From Bradyrhizobium sp. (GTDB taxonomy: Bacteria; Pseudomonadota; Alphaproteobacteria; Rhizobiales; Xanthobacteraceae): 38,490 nt of DNA. Both the position numbers and the translations under genes were made by a program. Shown here piece by piece: positions 8,983-16,791 of the stretch. The DNA is taken from positions 1 through 38,490 of the forward strand of contig NZ_JAUYQU010000323.1 of NCBI RefSeq assembly GCF_030697065.1, in the 5' to 3' direction. Numbering within the stretch: position 1 is the first letter of the stretch; every line of letters begins with the position of its first letter. The notes beneath the pieces are model-generated. The model made no database searches, was not told the origin of the DNA, and saw nothing but the letters and a program-made list of their open reading frames with translations.

Positions 8983-9912
8983 TCACGCGCCCATCAATGC
9001 GGTGACGTGCGCGGCCACCGACTCTTGCAGGCCCTGCAGATCGTAGCCGCCCTCGAGCACCGAGACGATGCGGCCGCCGGCGCTGGAATCGGCCACGTCC
9101 ATCAATTGGCGCGTGACCCAGCCGAAATCCTCCGCCTGCAGATTGAGCGACGCCAGCGGATCCCTGAAATGCGCATCGAAGCCGGCCGAGACGATGATCA
9201 GCTCGGGCGAAAATTTGCGCAGTTGCGGCAGGATCACGTTTTCAAACGCGGCGCGGAATTTGGCGCTGCCGTCTTCCGAAGCGAGCGGCGCGTTGACGAT
9301 GGTGTCGTGGTCGCCGCGCTCGCCGCTGGCGCCGGTGCCGGGAAACAGCGGCATCTGGTGCGTCGAGCAGTACATCACGGTCGGGTCGGCCCAGAAGATA
9401 TCCTGGGTGCCGTTGCCGTGATGCACGTCGAAATCGACCACCGCGGCGCGGGCGATGCCGTATTTGCGCTGGGCGTGGCGCGCGGCGATCGCCGCGTTGT
9501 CGAAGAAGCAGAAGCCCATCGGCTTGTTGATTTCGGCATGATGTCCCGGCGGGCGGATCGCGACGAACGCGTTGTCGTGGGTGCCCGCCATCACGGCATC
9601 GGTGGCGCTGACCGCGCCGCCGACGCCGCGCATCACCGCCTCCCAGGTGCCCGGCGACATCGAGGTGTCGCCGTCGATATAGATCAGGCCGCTCGATGGC
9701 GCGATATGGCGGAGCTCCCCGACATAGTGCTCGCCATGGCATAGCGTGACCGAATCGAGGCTGCCCTCCGGCGCCTCGCCGCGCACCAGCGCGTTGAAGC
9801 GATCCTGCCCGAGCACCTCGCTTACCGCGCGCAGCCGGTCGGCGCGTTCCGGATGGCCCGGCGGCGTGGCATGGTCGAGACAGGCCGAATGGGTCAGCAG
9901 CAATGTGGTCAT
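8983..9912 (-). CDS. Histone deacetylase family protein (acetoin/acetylpolyamine amidohydrolase-like)
   Basis: 309 residues of the class II HDAC/AcuC/AphA fold, zinc-dependent amidohydrolases that remove acyl groups from lysines or polyamines. Signatures in order: THSACLDHATPPGHPERADR at the N-terminus, then RPPGHHAE with the tandem catalytic His. DFDVHHGNGTQDIFW follows with the Zn-binding Asp and His, then SAGFDAH with the second Zn Asp. A glycine-rich EGGYDLQGL holds the transition-state Tyr. Length fits the bacterial family. Its substrate in rhizobia is unknown. It heads the minus-strand group leading to xseB and dxs, 75 bases upstream of xseB. Confidence 0.92.
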   Translation of the reverse strand: MTTLLLTHSACLDHATPPGHPERADRLRAVSEVLGQDRFNALVRGEAPEGSLDSVTLCHGEHYVGELRHIAPSSGLIYIDGDTSMSPGTWEAVMRGVGGAVSATDAVMAGTHDNAFVAIRPPGHHAEINKPMGFCFFDNAAIAARHAQRKYGIARAAVVDFDVHHGNGTQDIFWADPTVMYCSTHQMPLFPGTGASGERGDHDTIVNAPLASEDGSAKFRAAFENVILPQLRKFSPELIIVSAGFDAHFRDPLASLNLQAEDFGWVTRQLMDVADSSAGGRIVSVLEGGYDLQGLQESVAAHVTALMGA

Positions 9913-10010
9913 GCGATATCCTGGCGCGGCAGGCGCGCTGCGAGAAGCGGCTAATCTAGGCGGTCGGTGCCGCCCGGGAAAGGGCAGGGGCCGCCTATAT
10001 CGCCGGCATT

Positions 10011-11681
10011 TCAGTTCATTCGCATAATGCGATTTCCCGGGGAAGGCGCGATCGGACTGTTGGCCCTGAAATAGGCATACAGCGCGTCGACGTCGTAGAC
10101 GCCGACCTGCGGCGCGATCCCGTCGGTGAACACGGTAAATCCGTCGCCCCCGCCGGCCAGAAAATTATTCACCGTGACGCGATAGCTGCTCGCGGGATCG
10201 ATGCGCGCGCCGTGCAGCGACATTCCATCGGCAGCCACGCGGTCGCCGATCGGCCGGGCGGCGTCCCAGCTGTAGCTGAACCCCGCCGAGACCTGCAGGA
10301 TCCGCGGCCGCTTCGGGTCGAGCCACTGCTGTTCGAGCATGGCCTTGATCTGCATTCCCGTCAACGTCAGCGTCACCAGCTGGTTGCGGAACGGCTGGCT
10401 GGCGAACACGTCGGCATAGGTGACGCCACCCTCGTCGTTCCGGATGATGTCGTTGCGGATGCCGCCCGGATTGGTGAAGGCGATCACCGCGCCGCCGTTG
10501 ACCTCGGCCCGGGTCGCGGCCAGCTGGGCATCGGCGATGATGTCGCCGAGCACGCTCTCGCCTGATGCGTTGGGCATGCGCGACAGCGTTTCGGTGATCG
10601 ACCCCGCCGGCCGGCTGGCGATCGGCGCGGCCAGCCGGTTGTAGGATTCGAGCAGGGCGGTCTGGTCCGGGTCCCTGGCAAAGGCGTCGGTGCGGACGAT
10701 GACATTGTCGGCGCCGGCGCTGATGACGTCGCGGGTGGCGGGATCGAGCTTGAGATCGATCGCGGTGACGATGGTCCCGTATTTGTCGGCCGACGTGACC
10801 AGCCGGCCGTCGATGTCGCAGACATAGGGCCGATGGGTATGGCCGGTGACCACCACATCGACCGCGCGGTCGAATTTCCTGACGATGTCGACGATCGGTC
10901 CGGATATGCCGGGGCACTCATTATAGTCGCCGGTCGGGAATCCGCCTTCATGGATCAGCACCACGATGGCCTCGACACCACGCGCCTTCAATTCGGGCAG
11001 CAGCGCGTTGACGGTGTCGGCCTCGTCCCTGAATTCCAGGCCGGCGACGCCTGTTGGCGCGACCAGGTTCGGCGTGCCTTTCAGGGTCAGGCCGATGAAA
11101 GCCACGGGAATGCCGCCGAACTCCCGGATCGCGTAGGCGGGAAGCAGGGTCTTGCCGGTGCTCTTCTCGAAGGTGCTGGCCGCGAGATAACGGAATTTGG
11201 CGCCGAGAAACGGATGCGGCCCCCGGCATCCGTCGATCGGATGGCAGCCGCCGTTCTGCATCCGCAGCAGTTCGTCCTTGCCCTCGTCGAATTCGTGATT
11301 GCCGACGGCGGCCACCGCGAGCCCCATCATGTCGAGGGATTCGATGGTGGGCTCGTCGTGAAACATCGCCGACAGGAACGGGCTGGCGCCGATCAGGTCG
11401 CCGGCGGCGACGAAGATCGTGTTCCCGTGTCCGTCGCGCAGCTGCCTGACCGCGGTGGCCACGTGCTCGGCGCCGCCCGCCTCCACCGTGATCTTTCTGG
11501 TCTTGTCGGCGGGATCGTCGATCCGGATGCCGCCCGGTGGCGGCTGCAGATAGCCGTGGAAATCATTGAGGGCGAGAATCCGCAATTCGACCGGTGCTGC
11601 TGGTGTTGACGCGCGCGAGTCCGGGCCGGGCGTCAACGCCAGCATGACGGCGCCAAGGATCAGCCGGGGAGAAAGTCTCAT
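10011..11681 (-). CDS. Exported 5'-nucleotidase / 2',3'-cyclic phosphodiesterase family protein
   Basis: 556 residues from ATG 11681. An N-terminal signal peptide is visible (MRLSPRLILGAVMLALTPG). The metallophosphatase domain holds the dinuclear metal motifs NDFHG, AAGDLIGASPF, VGNHEFDEG and VVTGHTHRP. The C-terminal 5'-nucleotidase domain contains GESVLGDIIADAQ, FTNPGGIRNDI and VNNFLAGGGDGF. This is the UshA/CpdB-like architecture: periplasmic dephosphorylation of nucleotides or cyclic nucleotides, useful for phosphate and nucleoside scavenging. An in-frame extension upstream of 11681 is the antisense of the dioxygenase gene and is not real. I looked for a Pho box in the 123-base divergent gap and saw none. 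Confidence 0.92.
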   Translation of the reverse strand: MRLSPRLILGAVMLALTPGPDSRASTPAAPVELRILALNDFHGYLQPPPGGIRIDDPADKTRKITVEAGGAEHVATAVRQLRDGHGNTIFVAAGDLIGASPFLSAMFHDEPTIESLDMMGLAVAAVGNHEFDEGKDELLRMQNGGCHPIDGCRGPHPFLGAKFRYLAASTFEKSTGKTLLPAYAIREFGGIPVAFIGLTLKGTPNLVAPTGVAGLEFRDEADTVNALLPELKARGVEAIVVLIHEGGFPTGDYNECPGISGPIVDIVRKFDRAVDVVVTGHTHRPYVCDIDGRLVTSADKYGTIVTAIDLKLDPATRDVISAGADNVIVRTDAFARDPDQTALLESYNRLAAPIASRPAGSITETLSRMPNASGESVLGDIIADAQLAATRAEVNGGAVIAFTNPGGIRNDIIRNDEGGVTYADVFASQPFRNQLVTLTLTGMQIKAMLEQQWLDPKRPRILQVSAGFSYSWDAARPIGDRVAADGMSLHGARIDPASSYRVTVNNFLAGGGDGFTVFTDGIAPQVGVYDVDALYAYFRANSPIAPSPGNRIMRMN

Positions 11682-11804
11682 GAGATACCTGAACAAGGTG
11701 GCGCCGCGTGGCGGGTGTCGCGCGCGCACCCTACATGATGCCGGCGACGCCCAAAACCGGCCGGGCCGGTCTGGGCGCGACCGAACGACGCGCGAGGAAA
11801 AGCA

Positions 11805-12746
11805 ATGCAACTGACTGGAATTCATCACCTGACGGCGATTTCGGCGAAACCGCGCGAAAACCTGGCGTTCTATACCGGCCTGCTCGGCATGCGGCTGGTC
11901 AAGAAGACCGTCAACCAGGACGATGTCAGCGCCTATCACCTGTTTTATGCCGACGGGAAGGCCAATCCCGGCACCGACCTCACCTTCTTCGATTTTCCGG
12001 CGGCGCCGGAGCGGCGCGGAGCCAACAGCATTTCCCGCACCGGATTGCGGGTCGCCGGCGAACCAAGTCTCGGCTATTGGCGCGACCGGCTGAAGCAGGC
12101 CGGCGCCGACACCAGCGATGTCCTTGAAGTCGACGGCCGGCTGACGCTGCTGTTCGAGGACGGCGAAGGCCAGCGGCTGGTGCTGGTCGATGACGGCGGC
12201 GAAGGAACGGCGGCGCCGTGGGAGCGTAGCGCCGTGCCGGCGGAGCATCAGATTCGCGGTCTCGGTCCGATCGTGCTCACGGTGCGGGATCTGGCGGCCA
12301 TCGAGCAGGTCCTGGTCGGCACGATGAACATGCGCCGCGCGCGCGACTATGCCGCGCACGGGGCGCATGTTCACGTGTTCGCAATGGGCGGGGGCGGCCC
12401 GGCCGCCGAGTTGCATGTGATCGAGGACAAGGATTCGCCGATGGCGCGGCAAGGTGCGGGCGGTGTGCATCACGTCGCGTTCCGCACGCCGGACGAAGCG
12501 CAATATCACGGCTGGACGCAGCGATTGTCCGAACTGGGCATCCGCCACTCCGGCGAGATCGACCGCTTCTATTTCCGCAGCCTGTATTTCCGCGAGCCCA
12601 ACGGCATCCTGTTCGAGATCGCCACCGACGGGCCGGGCTTTGCGACCGACGAGCCGATGGCGAGCCTCGGCGAGAAGCTGGCGCTGCCGCCGTTCCTGGA
12701 ACCGCGGCGGACGGAGATCGAGGCGGGGTTGAAGCCGATTGAGTAG
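11805..12746 (+). CDS. VOC-superfamily ring-cleaving dioxygenase
   Basis: 313 residues with two vicinal-oxygen-chelate modules. Module one opens with [20 protein letters not shown] and [19 protein letters not shown], typical of the ring-cleaving dioxygenase group that includes hydroquinone dioxygenases (MhqO/PcpA-like). Module two has [14 protein letters not shown] and the late metal-ligand region [15 protein letters not shown]. Candidate metal ligands are the His of IHHLT, the His of VHHVAF and the Glu of FEIATD. GAGGAAAAGCA precedes the ATG as a ribosome-binding site. Substrate unknown; hydroquinone-type aromatics are the family precedent. DUF1330 gene follows after 24 bases and may be co-transcribed. 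Confidence 0.87.
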   Translation: MQLTGIHHLTAISAKPRENLAFYTGLLGMRLVKKTVNQDDVSAYHLFYADGKANPGTDLTFFDFPAAPERRGANSISRTGLRVAGEPSLGYWRDRLKQAGADTSDVLEVDGRLTLLFEDGEGQRLVLVDDGGEGTAAPWERSAVPAEHQIRGLGPIVLTVRDLAAIEQVLVGTMNMRRARDYAAHGAHVHVFAMGGGGPAAELHVIEDKDSPMARQGAGGVHHVAFRTPDEAQYHGWTQRLSELGIRHSGEIDRFYFRSLYFREPNGILFEIATDGPGFATDEPMASLGEKLALPPFLEPRRTEIEAGLKPIE

Positions 12747-12770
12747 GTGAGGGGTTTAACGGGCTAACGA

Positions 12771-13061
12771 ATGAAAGCGTATCTGGTGCTCGACTTCTCG
12801 ATAAGTGATTTCGATGGTTTCAGAAAATACATCGCTGAAATCCCTGCCTTCATCGCAAAGCATTCGGGGAAGTACATCGTTCGAGGGGGCGAGCCGACGA
12901 TCATTGAAGGTGACTGGAAGCCCGAGCGCATGGTGATCCTGGAGTTTCCGGAACGCGAAAAGGCCGAAGCCTTTCTGGGCGATCCGGAAATCCAGGACCT
13001 GTTCAAGGTGCGCCACGATACGACGACGAGCAAGCTGGTGCTTGTCGACAGATGCACGTAA
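12771..13061 (+). CDS. DUF1330 domain protein
   Basis: A 96-residue protein of the DUF1330 family, small ferredoxin-like alpha/beta-barrel proteins of unknown function. It shows the family pattern: MKAYLVLDFSISDFDGFRKY at the start, GGEPTIIEGDWKPERMVILE in the middle, and REKAEAFLGDPE near the end. It starts 24 bases after the dioxygenase stop and converges on the PhnB-like gene 18 bases downstream. No signal peptide or membrane segment. A role beside the VOC dioxygenase is conceivable but nothing in the sequence proves it. Confidence 0.85.
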   Translation: MKAYLVLDFSISDFDGFRKYIAEIPAFIAKHSGKYIVRGGEPTIIEGDWKPERMVILEFPEREKAEAFLGDPEIQDLFKVRHDTTTSKLVLVDRCT

Positions 13062-13079
13062 CCGGGCTGCTTTGCAGGC

Positions 13080-13553
13080 TCAGCCGCGCCGAGCGGCCTC
13101 GATTGTGGCGACATCGATCTTTTTCATCTCCATCATCGCCTGGAAGGCGCGCTTGGCTTCGGCGCCGCCGGCGGCGAGCGCGTCGGTCAGCACCCGCGGC
13201 GTGATCTGCCAGGACAGGCCCCATTTATCCTTGCACCAGCCGCACGCGCTCTCCTGGCCGCCGTTGCCGACGATCGCGTTCCAGTAGCGATCGGTTTCTT
13301 CCTGGTCGTCGGTCGAGATCTGAAAGGAGAACGCTTCACTGTGCTTGAAAGCGGGACCGCCATTGAGGCCGAGGCACGCAACGCCGGCAACCGTGAATTC
13401 CACCGTCAACACATCCCCCTGCTTGCCGCCGGGGAAATCGCTTGGGGCGCGATAAACGGCAGCGACCGCACTGTCCGGAAAAGTTTTGGCGTAGAAGTGC
13501 GCCGCAGCCTCTACGTCCTTGTCGTACCAGAGGCAGATCGTATTCTTGGCCAT
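13080..13553 (-). CDS. PhnB-like VOC family protein
   Basis: 157 residues from ATG 13553. The pattern NTICLWYDKDVEAAAHFYAK, then FPGGKQGDVLTVEFTVAGV and LNGGPAFKHSEAFSFQIS, is that of PhnB-like (3-demethylubiquinone methyltransferase-like) VOC proteins. DDQEETDRYWNAIVGNGGQE and CGWCKDKWGLSWQITP complete the fold. These proteins often lack the full metal-ligand set and have no settled enzymatic role. The longer open frame upstream of 13553 lacks family similarity. The gene is convergent with DUF1330 and is not obviously in an operon with the cyclase gene 235 bases upstream. Confidence 0.88.
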   Translation of the reverse strand: MAKNTICLWYDKDVEAAAHFYAKTFPDSAVAAVYRAPSDFPGGKQGDVLTVEFTVAGVACLGLNGGPAFKHSEAFSFQISTDDQEETDRYWNAIVGNGGQESACGWCKDKWGLSWQITPRVLTDALAAGGAEAKRAFQAMMEMKKIDVATIEAARRG

Positions 13554-13788
13554 GGCTTGTCCACTCCGATTGCAGTTATTACAGGTCAGTTCATTCAAGA
13601 CGATTGGCGCCCGGTCCATCCTACAAGCCGCCGACATTTTTTTTGGGATCATTGTCCTGGCTCAGGGTTGGGCAAAGGCTCTTGGGAACGCGGAGGATTG
13701 TGCCCAAAAGCTCCAAACTCGTGGTTCCCAATTTAAGGGTGACCAGAGGCCGGACTTGAGGTCAGCTAGAGCGGATCTGCAAAATCCA

Positions 13789-15588
13789 CTACACTTGACA
13801 GAGTATCGACGTTGCCGGCTCTGGAAGTCCCATTTGGCGCCACGCTGGCATGACCCGCGCTTCCAGCAATTCGAGATAGGCCGGGGTCTGCGAATAGAAG
13901 CGAGGCTCGATCACTTCGCCGCGATAGACACTTTCGAATTGGGCCCTGGCACGCCGTGCATTGGCGAGGTCGCCGACATTCGCATAGGCCACGGCGGCGA
14001 ATGCCAGATTGGCCCAGTGCCTGGGATTGATCGCGATCGATCGTTCCAGCCAGAGGATGGCGTCATGATACTGTCCCATCAACGAATAATTGAGACCCAG
14101 CATCAGGCACCAGACCCATCTCATGCGGTCCTTCGGCGATTGTGCCAGTGCCCGCTGCAGCGGATCGATCCCTGATTCCGGGCGGCCGCTCGCGAACTGC
14201 AGGTGCCCGTTCCAGGCGATGGCCTCGACCAGATTCGGATCGAGCTCCAGGGCGATCTGGTTTTCGGCCAGTGCCGCCTCGATGCGGCATTGCATCTGGC
14301 GCAGCCGTGACATCACGAAGCGGGCATAGGCGTTGTGTCGATCCAGCGGCATGGCTTTCGCCATCAGCCTGTCCGCTTCTTCGATCAATTGCGCATTGGC
14401 GTCGCTCGGCCAGCCGAATACCTGCTCGACCATGGTCACGGCACGGCCCACCAGCGCCGCCTGGTCGTCGGGGTTGATGAGCAGCACTTTCTCGAACATG
14501 GCCCGGACGTGCTGCAGGGCTTCGAGCGTGTTGGCGCGATAGTAGGCGGCGCGCGCCTGCATCACGAGGTCGGTTGCATCGGGGCTTTCGGAATTCAGGG
14601 AAAGCCTGGCCTCGGCTTCGATGAGCTGGAGATTCAACGCAATCGCCAGACGATTGACGACCTCGCGCCGGATGTTGCGGACCGCCGCCTTGTCGACCTC
14701 CATCGTATCGGCCCACAACACCGTTCCGGACAAGGCGTCCCATAGCTGGGCTGTGGTATCGATGCCCTCGTCGAAACGCTCGACCGTTCCCCGGAGGACG
14801 TAGCGCACCCCCAATTCCACGCCCAAAGCCCGGATATCGATCTCCTTGCCCTTGTAGCGGAACGCGGTGTCCCGGCCGATCACATAACTGCCCCTGATCT
14901 TTGACAGCTGGGCCGTCACCTCGTCGGTAATGCCATCGGAGAAATATTCCTGGGCCGGGTCGCCGCTGACGTTCGTGAACGGCAGGACCACGATCGAGAG
15001 CCGCACCGGCCTGGCGACGGGCCTGTCCACGGCCGGCGTCAGGTCCGGCACGGGAACGGCGGCGTCCGGGTGCAAGGCATAGGTCCTGATCGGGCGCGCG
15101 ATATTCTTGAGTTTCTGTTCGCCCATGTCGGTGAAGCCGAAGTCGTCGCGAAACTGTTCGCGCACCATCGATGAGACGCAGATGCCATCGACCGGGGCCA
15201 GCGCTTCGAGCCGTGCCGCAATATTGACGCCGTCGCCGGCGATGTCGTCGCCATCGACGATGATATCGCCGACGTTGATTCCTATTCTGAACCGAATTCG
15301 GTCGGACGCGGGCTGTCCCTGCTCGAGTGCCATGACGGTGCGCTGAATATCGAGACCGCATTGCACGGCGGCGATGGCGCTGCCGAATTCGGCGAGGAAT
15401 CCGTCGCCCGTGGCCCGGATCACCCTTCCGCCATATTCTTCCACTTTGAGAAAATTCACCTCTTCGCGCAGCCGGCGCAATCGCGAGAATGTCAGCGCCT
15501 CGTTGCGCTCCATCATGCGGCTGAATCCGGCGACGTCGGCAAACATGATCGCGGCGAGCCTGCGAACGGTCTGGCAATTCTGCGTCAA
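13789..15588 (-). CDS. Class III cyclase with TolB-like and tetratricopeptide domains
   Basis: 599 residues from TTG 15588, the only start codon that gives the usual short N-terminus (about 10 residues before RRLAAIMFADVAGFSRMM). Residues 1-180 are a class III cyclase domain: Asp in FADVAGFS, Asp in ATGDGFLAEF, and VNIAARLEALAP. Residues about 205-320 form a TolB/FlgO-like domain (IVVLPFTNVSGDPAQEYFSD). The C-terminal 260 residues are tetratricopeptide-like (LLINPDDQAALVGRAV, IALELDPNLVEAIAWNG, IAINPRHWANLAFAAVAYAN). This architecture is greatly expanded in Bradyrhizobium. The residue before the GDG motif that is often Lys is Arg here (VIRATGDG). No transmembrane segment is evident. It is likely a cytoplasmic signalling protein whose ligand is unknown. 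Confidence 0.9.
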   Translation of the reverse strand: MTQNCQTVRRLAAIMFADVAGFSRMMERNEALTFSRLRRLREEVNFLKVEEYGGRVIRATGDGFLAEFGSAIAAVQCGLDIQRTVMALEQGQPASDRIRFRIGINVGDIIVDGDDIAGDGVNIAARLEALAPVDGICVSSMVREQFRDDFGFTDMGEQKLKNIARPIRTYALHPDAAVPVPDLTPAVDRPVARPVRLSIVVLPFTNVSGDPAQEYFSDGITDEVTAQLSKIRGSYVIGRDTAFRYKGKEIDIRALGVELGVRYVLRGTVERFDEGIDTTAQLWDALSGTVLWADTMEVDKAAVRNIRREVVNRLAIALNLQLIEAEARLSLNSESPDATDLVMQARAAYYRANTLEALQHVRAMFEKVLLINPDDQAALVGRAVTMVEQVFGWPSDANAQLIEEADRLMAKAMPLDRHNAYARFVMSRLRQMQCRIEAALAENQIALELDPNLVEAIAWNGHLQFASGRPESGIDPLQRALAQSPKDRMRWVWCLMLGLNYSLMGQYHDAILWLERSIAINPRHWANLAFAAVAYANVGDLANARRARAQFESVYRGEVIEPRFYSQTPAYLELLEARVMPAWRQMGLPEPATSILCQV

Positions 15589-15800
15589 GTGAAGTGTCCC
15601 GATTACACGCGCAATCCGGTTATCGTTGCCGGACCCCTGCGCTAATGGAATGCCAGCACTGCATTGCTGCGATGTGATTCAAACAACAGAACGTGAGTGT
15701 CCAATCCTATTGGTCCGGACTCGATCGGATTGGTTCAAAAATGAGCGATCCGTGATGGCTCTTGATTGATAAATTGCTGTCAGCCCGGCGGGAAATCGCG
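15589..15800. other. Region upstream of the cyclase-TPR gene
   Basis: No gene is seen. The segment is locally AT-rich and contains a short inverted repeat, CCAAT-CCT-ATTGG (15701-15713), and two similar ATTGGT words. A promoter for the cyclase gene should lie here, but no convincing -35/-10 pair was found. Confidence 0.5.
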
Positions 15801-15814
15801 TGAAAAAGGGGAAA

Positions 15815-16565
15815 GATCGAACTTACCCGTCAGGTAAGTCCGAAACGCTCGAAAAATTCCGCCCAGGCGTCATGAACCGACCGGCCGCCCGGCGACATGC
15901 CATTCGATCAAGGTCGTGCGGCGTTTCAAAGGCAAGCGCGCAGCGGATGGGCATAGCGAGGCGATACCATCATTCTTCGCAAAAGCGGTGCTGGGTTTCG
16001 CGAAGAGTTCAACGCATCCTGCGACAAATTAACCCGTCGGGTAAAATTTCACTTAACACGTCGGGCAAATCAACTGTAGGAGTCATGCCATCCTGTCCCC
16101 GGGGAAGGGGCGTTGGCCATCGTTACCGAACGTTGGGACAGGAGTTGCGGTGGACGCAGCGGCATCGTGCGCGCGATGGGACGGCAGGGCGGGATAAACT
16201 CCGTGAGCGGTCTTTTGAACGTGCAGACGAGCGGTGTCGAAGCGTACGGCAAAATCGTGTGGACCTGACGCCTCAATGGTCGGCGTCAAGTCTGCGGAAG
16301 GCACGTCGGCCCGACCGGGCGCGGATGAGCCGGTTTTCCGCAGGCGACGGAGGCGAGAAGAGCCCGATACTCCGGGGTGAGCGAGATAAGCCGTAAAGCC
16401 ATTGCGCAGGGAATGTCGGATGTTCTCCGCTGCCCTGTATGCTCGTGTGCACCTTTTTCGCACGACTTCGCACACGAGACCGCGGGTGCAGCGCGCATCC
16501 GGCATTCCCTGCTCCCTCATTCGAGGGAGAAACGACAGGCAAGCCTCGGGCAGATCATGCCGCGA
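15815..16565. repeat. Dispersed Bradyrhizobium-type intergenic repeat mosaic
   Basis: This 0.75-kb stretch carries no credible gene. Its text, including the word AACCCGTCGGGTAA near 16030 and the segment around 16380-16520, closely resembles a long non-coding repeat I remember from many Bradyrhizobium intergenic regions. Those copies are often mis-annotated as short hypothetical proteins. Three related words built on CCCGTC(A/G)GGTAA occur near 15823, 16031 and 16053. Both strands have open frames, but they show no domain, no clear ribosome-binding site and no codon bias. Limits are approximate. Confidence 0.7.
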
Positions 16566-16639
16566 GAAGGCGGACGCGTATCTGGTGGTTAAGACCGAAT
16601 TCGAGAGCGGCCACACTGTTCGCACATCTACCGTTGTCG

Positions 16640-16785
16640 TCCCCGCGAAGGCGGGGACCCAGTATTCCAGAGACGGTCATGTTCAATCGACAATCCGCAG
16701 CGTACCGGATGCCCCGCCGGAGCCTGTCATCGGGCTCGCCGAAGGCGAGACCCGGTGGCGGGGTATGACGATGAGTGGCTGGCGG
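16640..16785. repeat. Second short palindromic repeat downstream of the acyl-CoA dehydrogenase gene
   Basis: It starts with the hairpin CCCCGC-GAAG-GCGGGG (16641-16656) and ends with a GGCGGGGTATGACGA segment that is roughly the inverted counterpart of the opening TCGTCCCCGC. I recall this 'guanine/cytosine hairpin plus GACGA' layout as a dispersed repeat in rhizobial genomes. It ends a few bases beyond the stop of the acyl-CoA dehydrogenase gene, so it may act as that gene's 3' hairpin. Confidence 0.6.
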
Positions 16786-16791
16786 ACTCCG

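Noticed and set aside
11682..12548. N-terminal extension of the 5'-nucleotidase frame
   Set aside because: Lies antisense to the dioxygenase gene; the signal peptide at ATG 11681 marks the real start.
13630..13650. Run of eight T as a terminator
   Set aside because: No GC-rich stem precedes it on either strand in the needed orientation.
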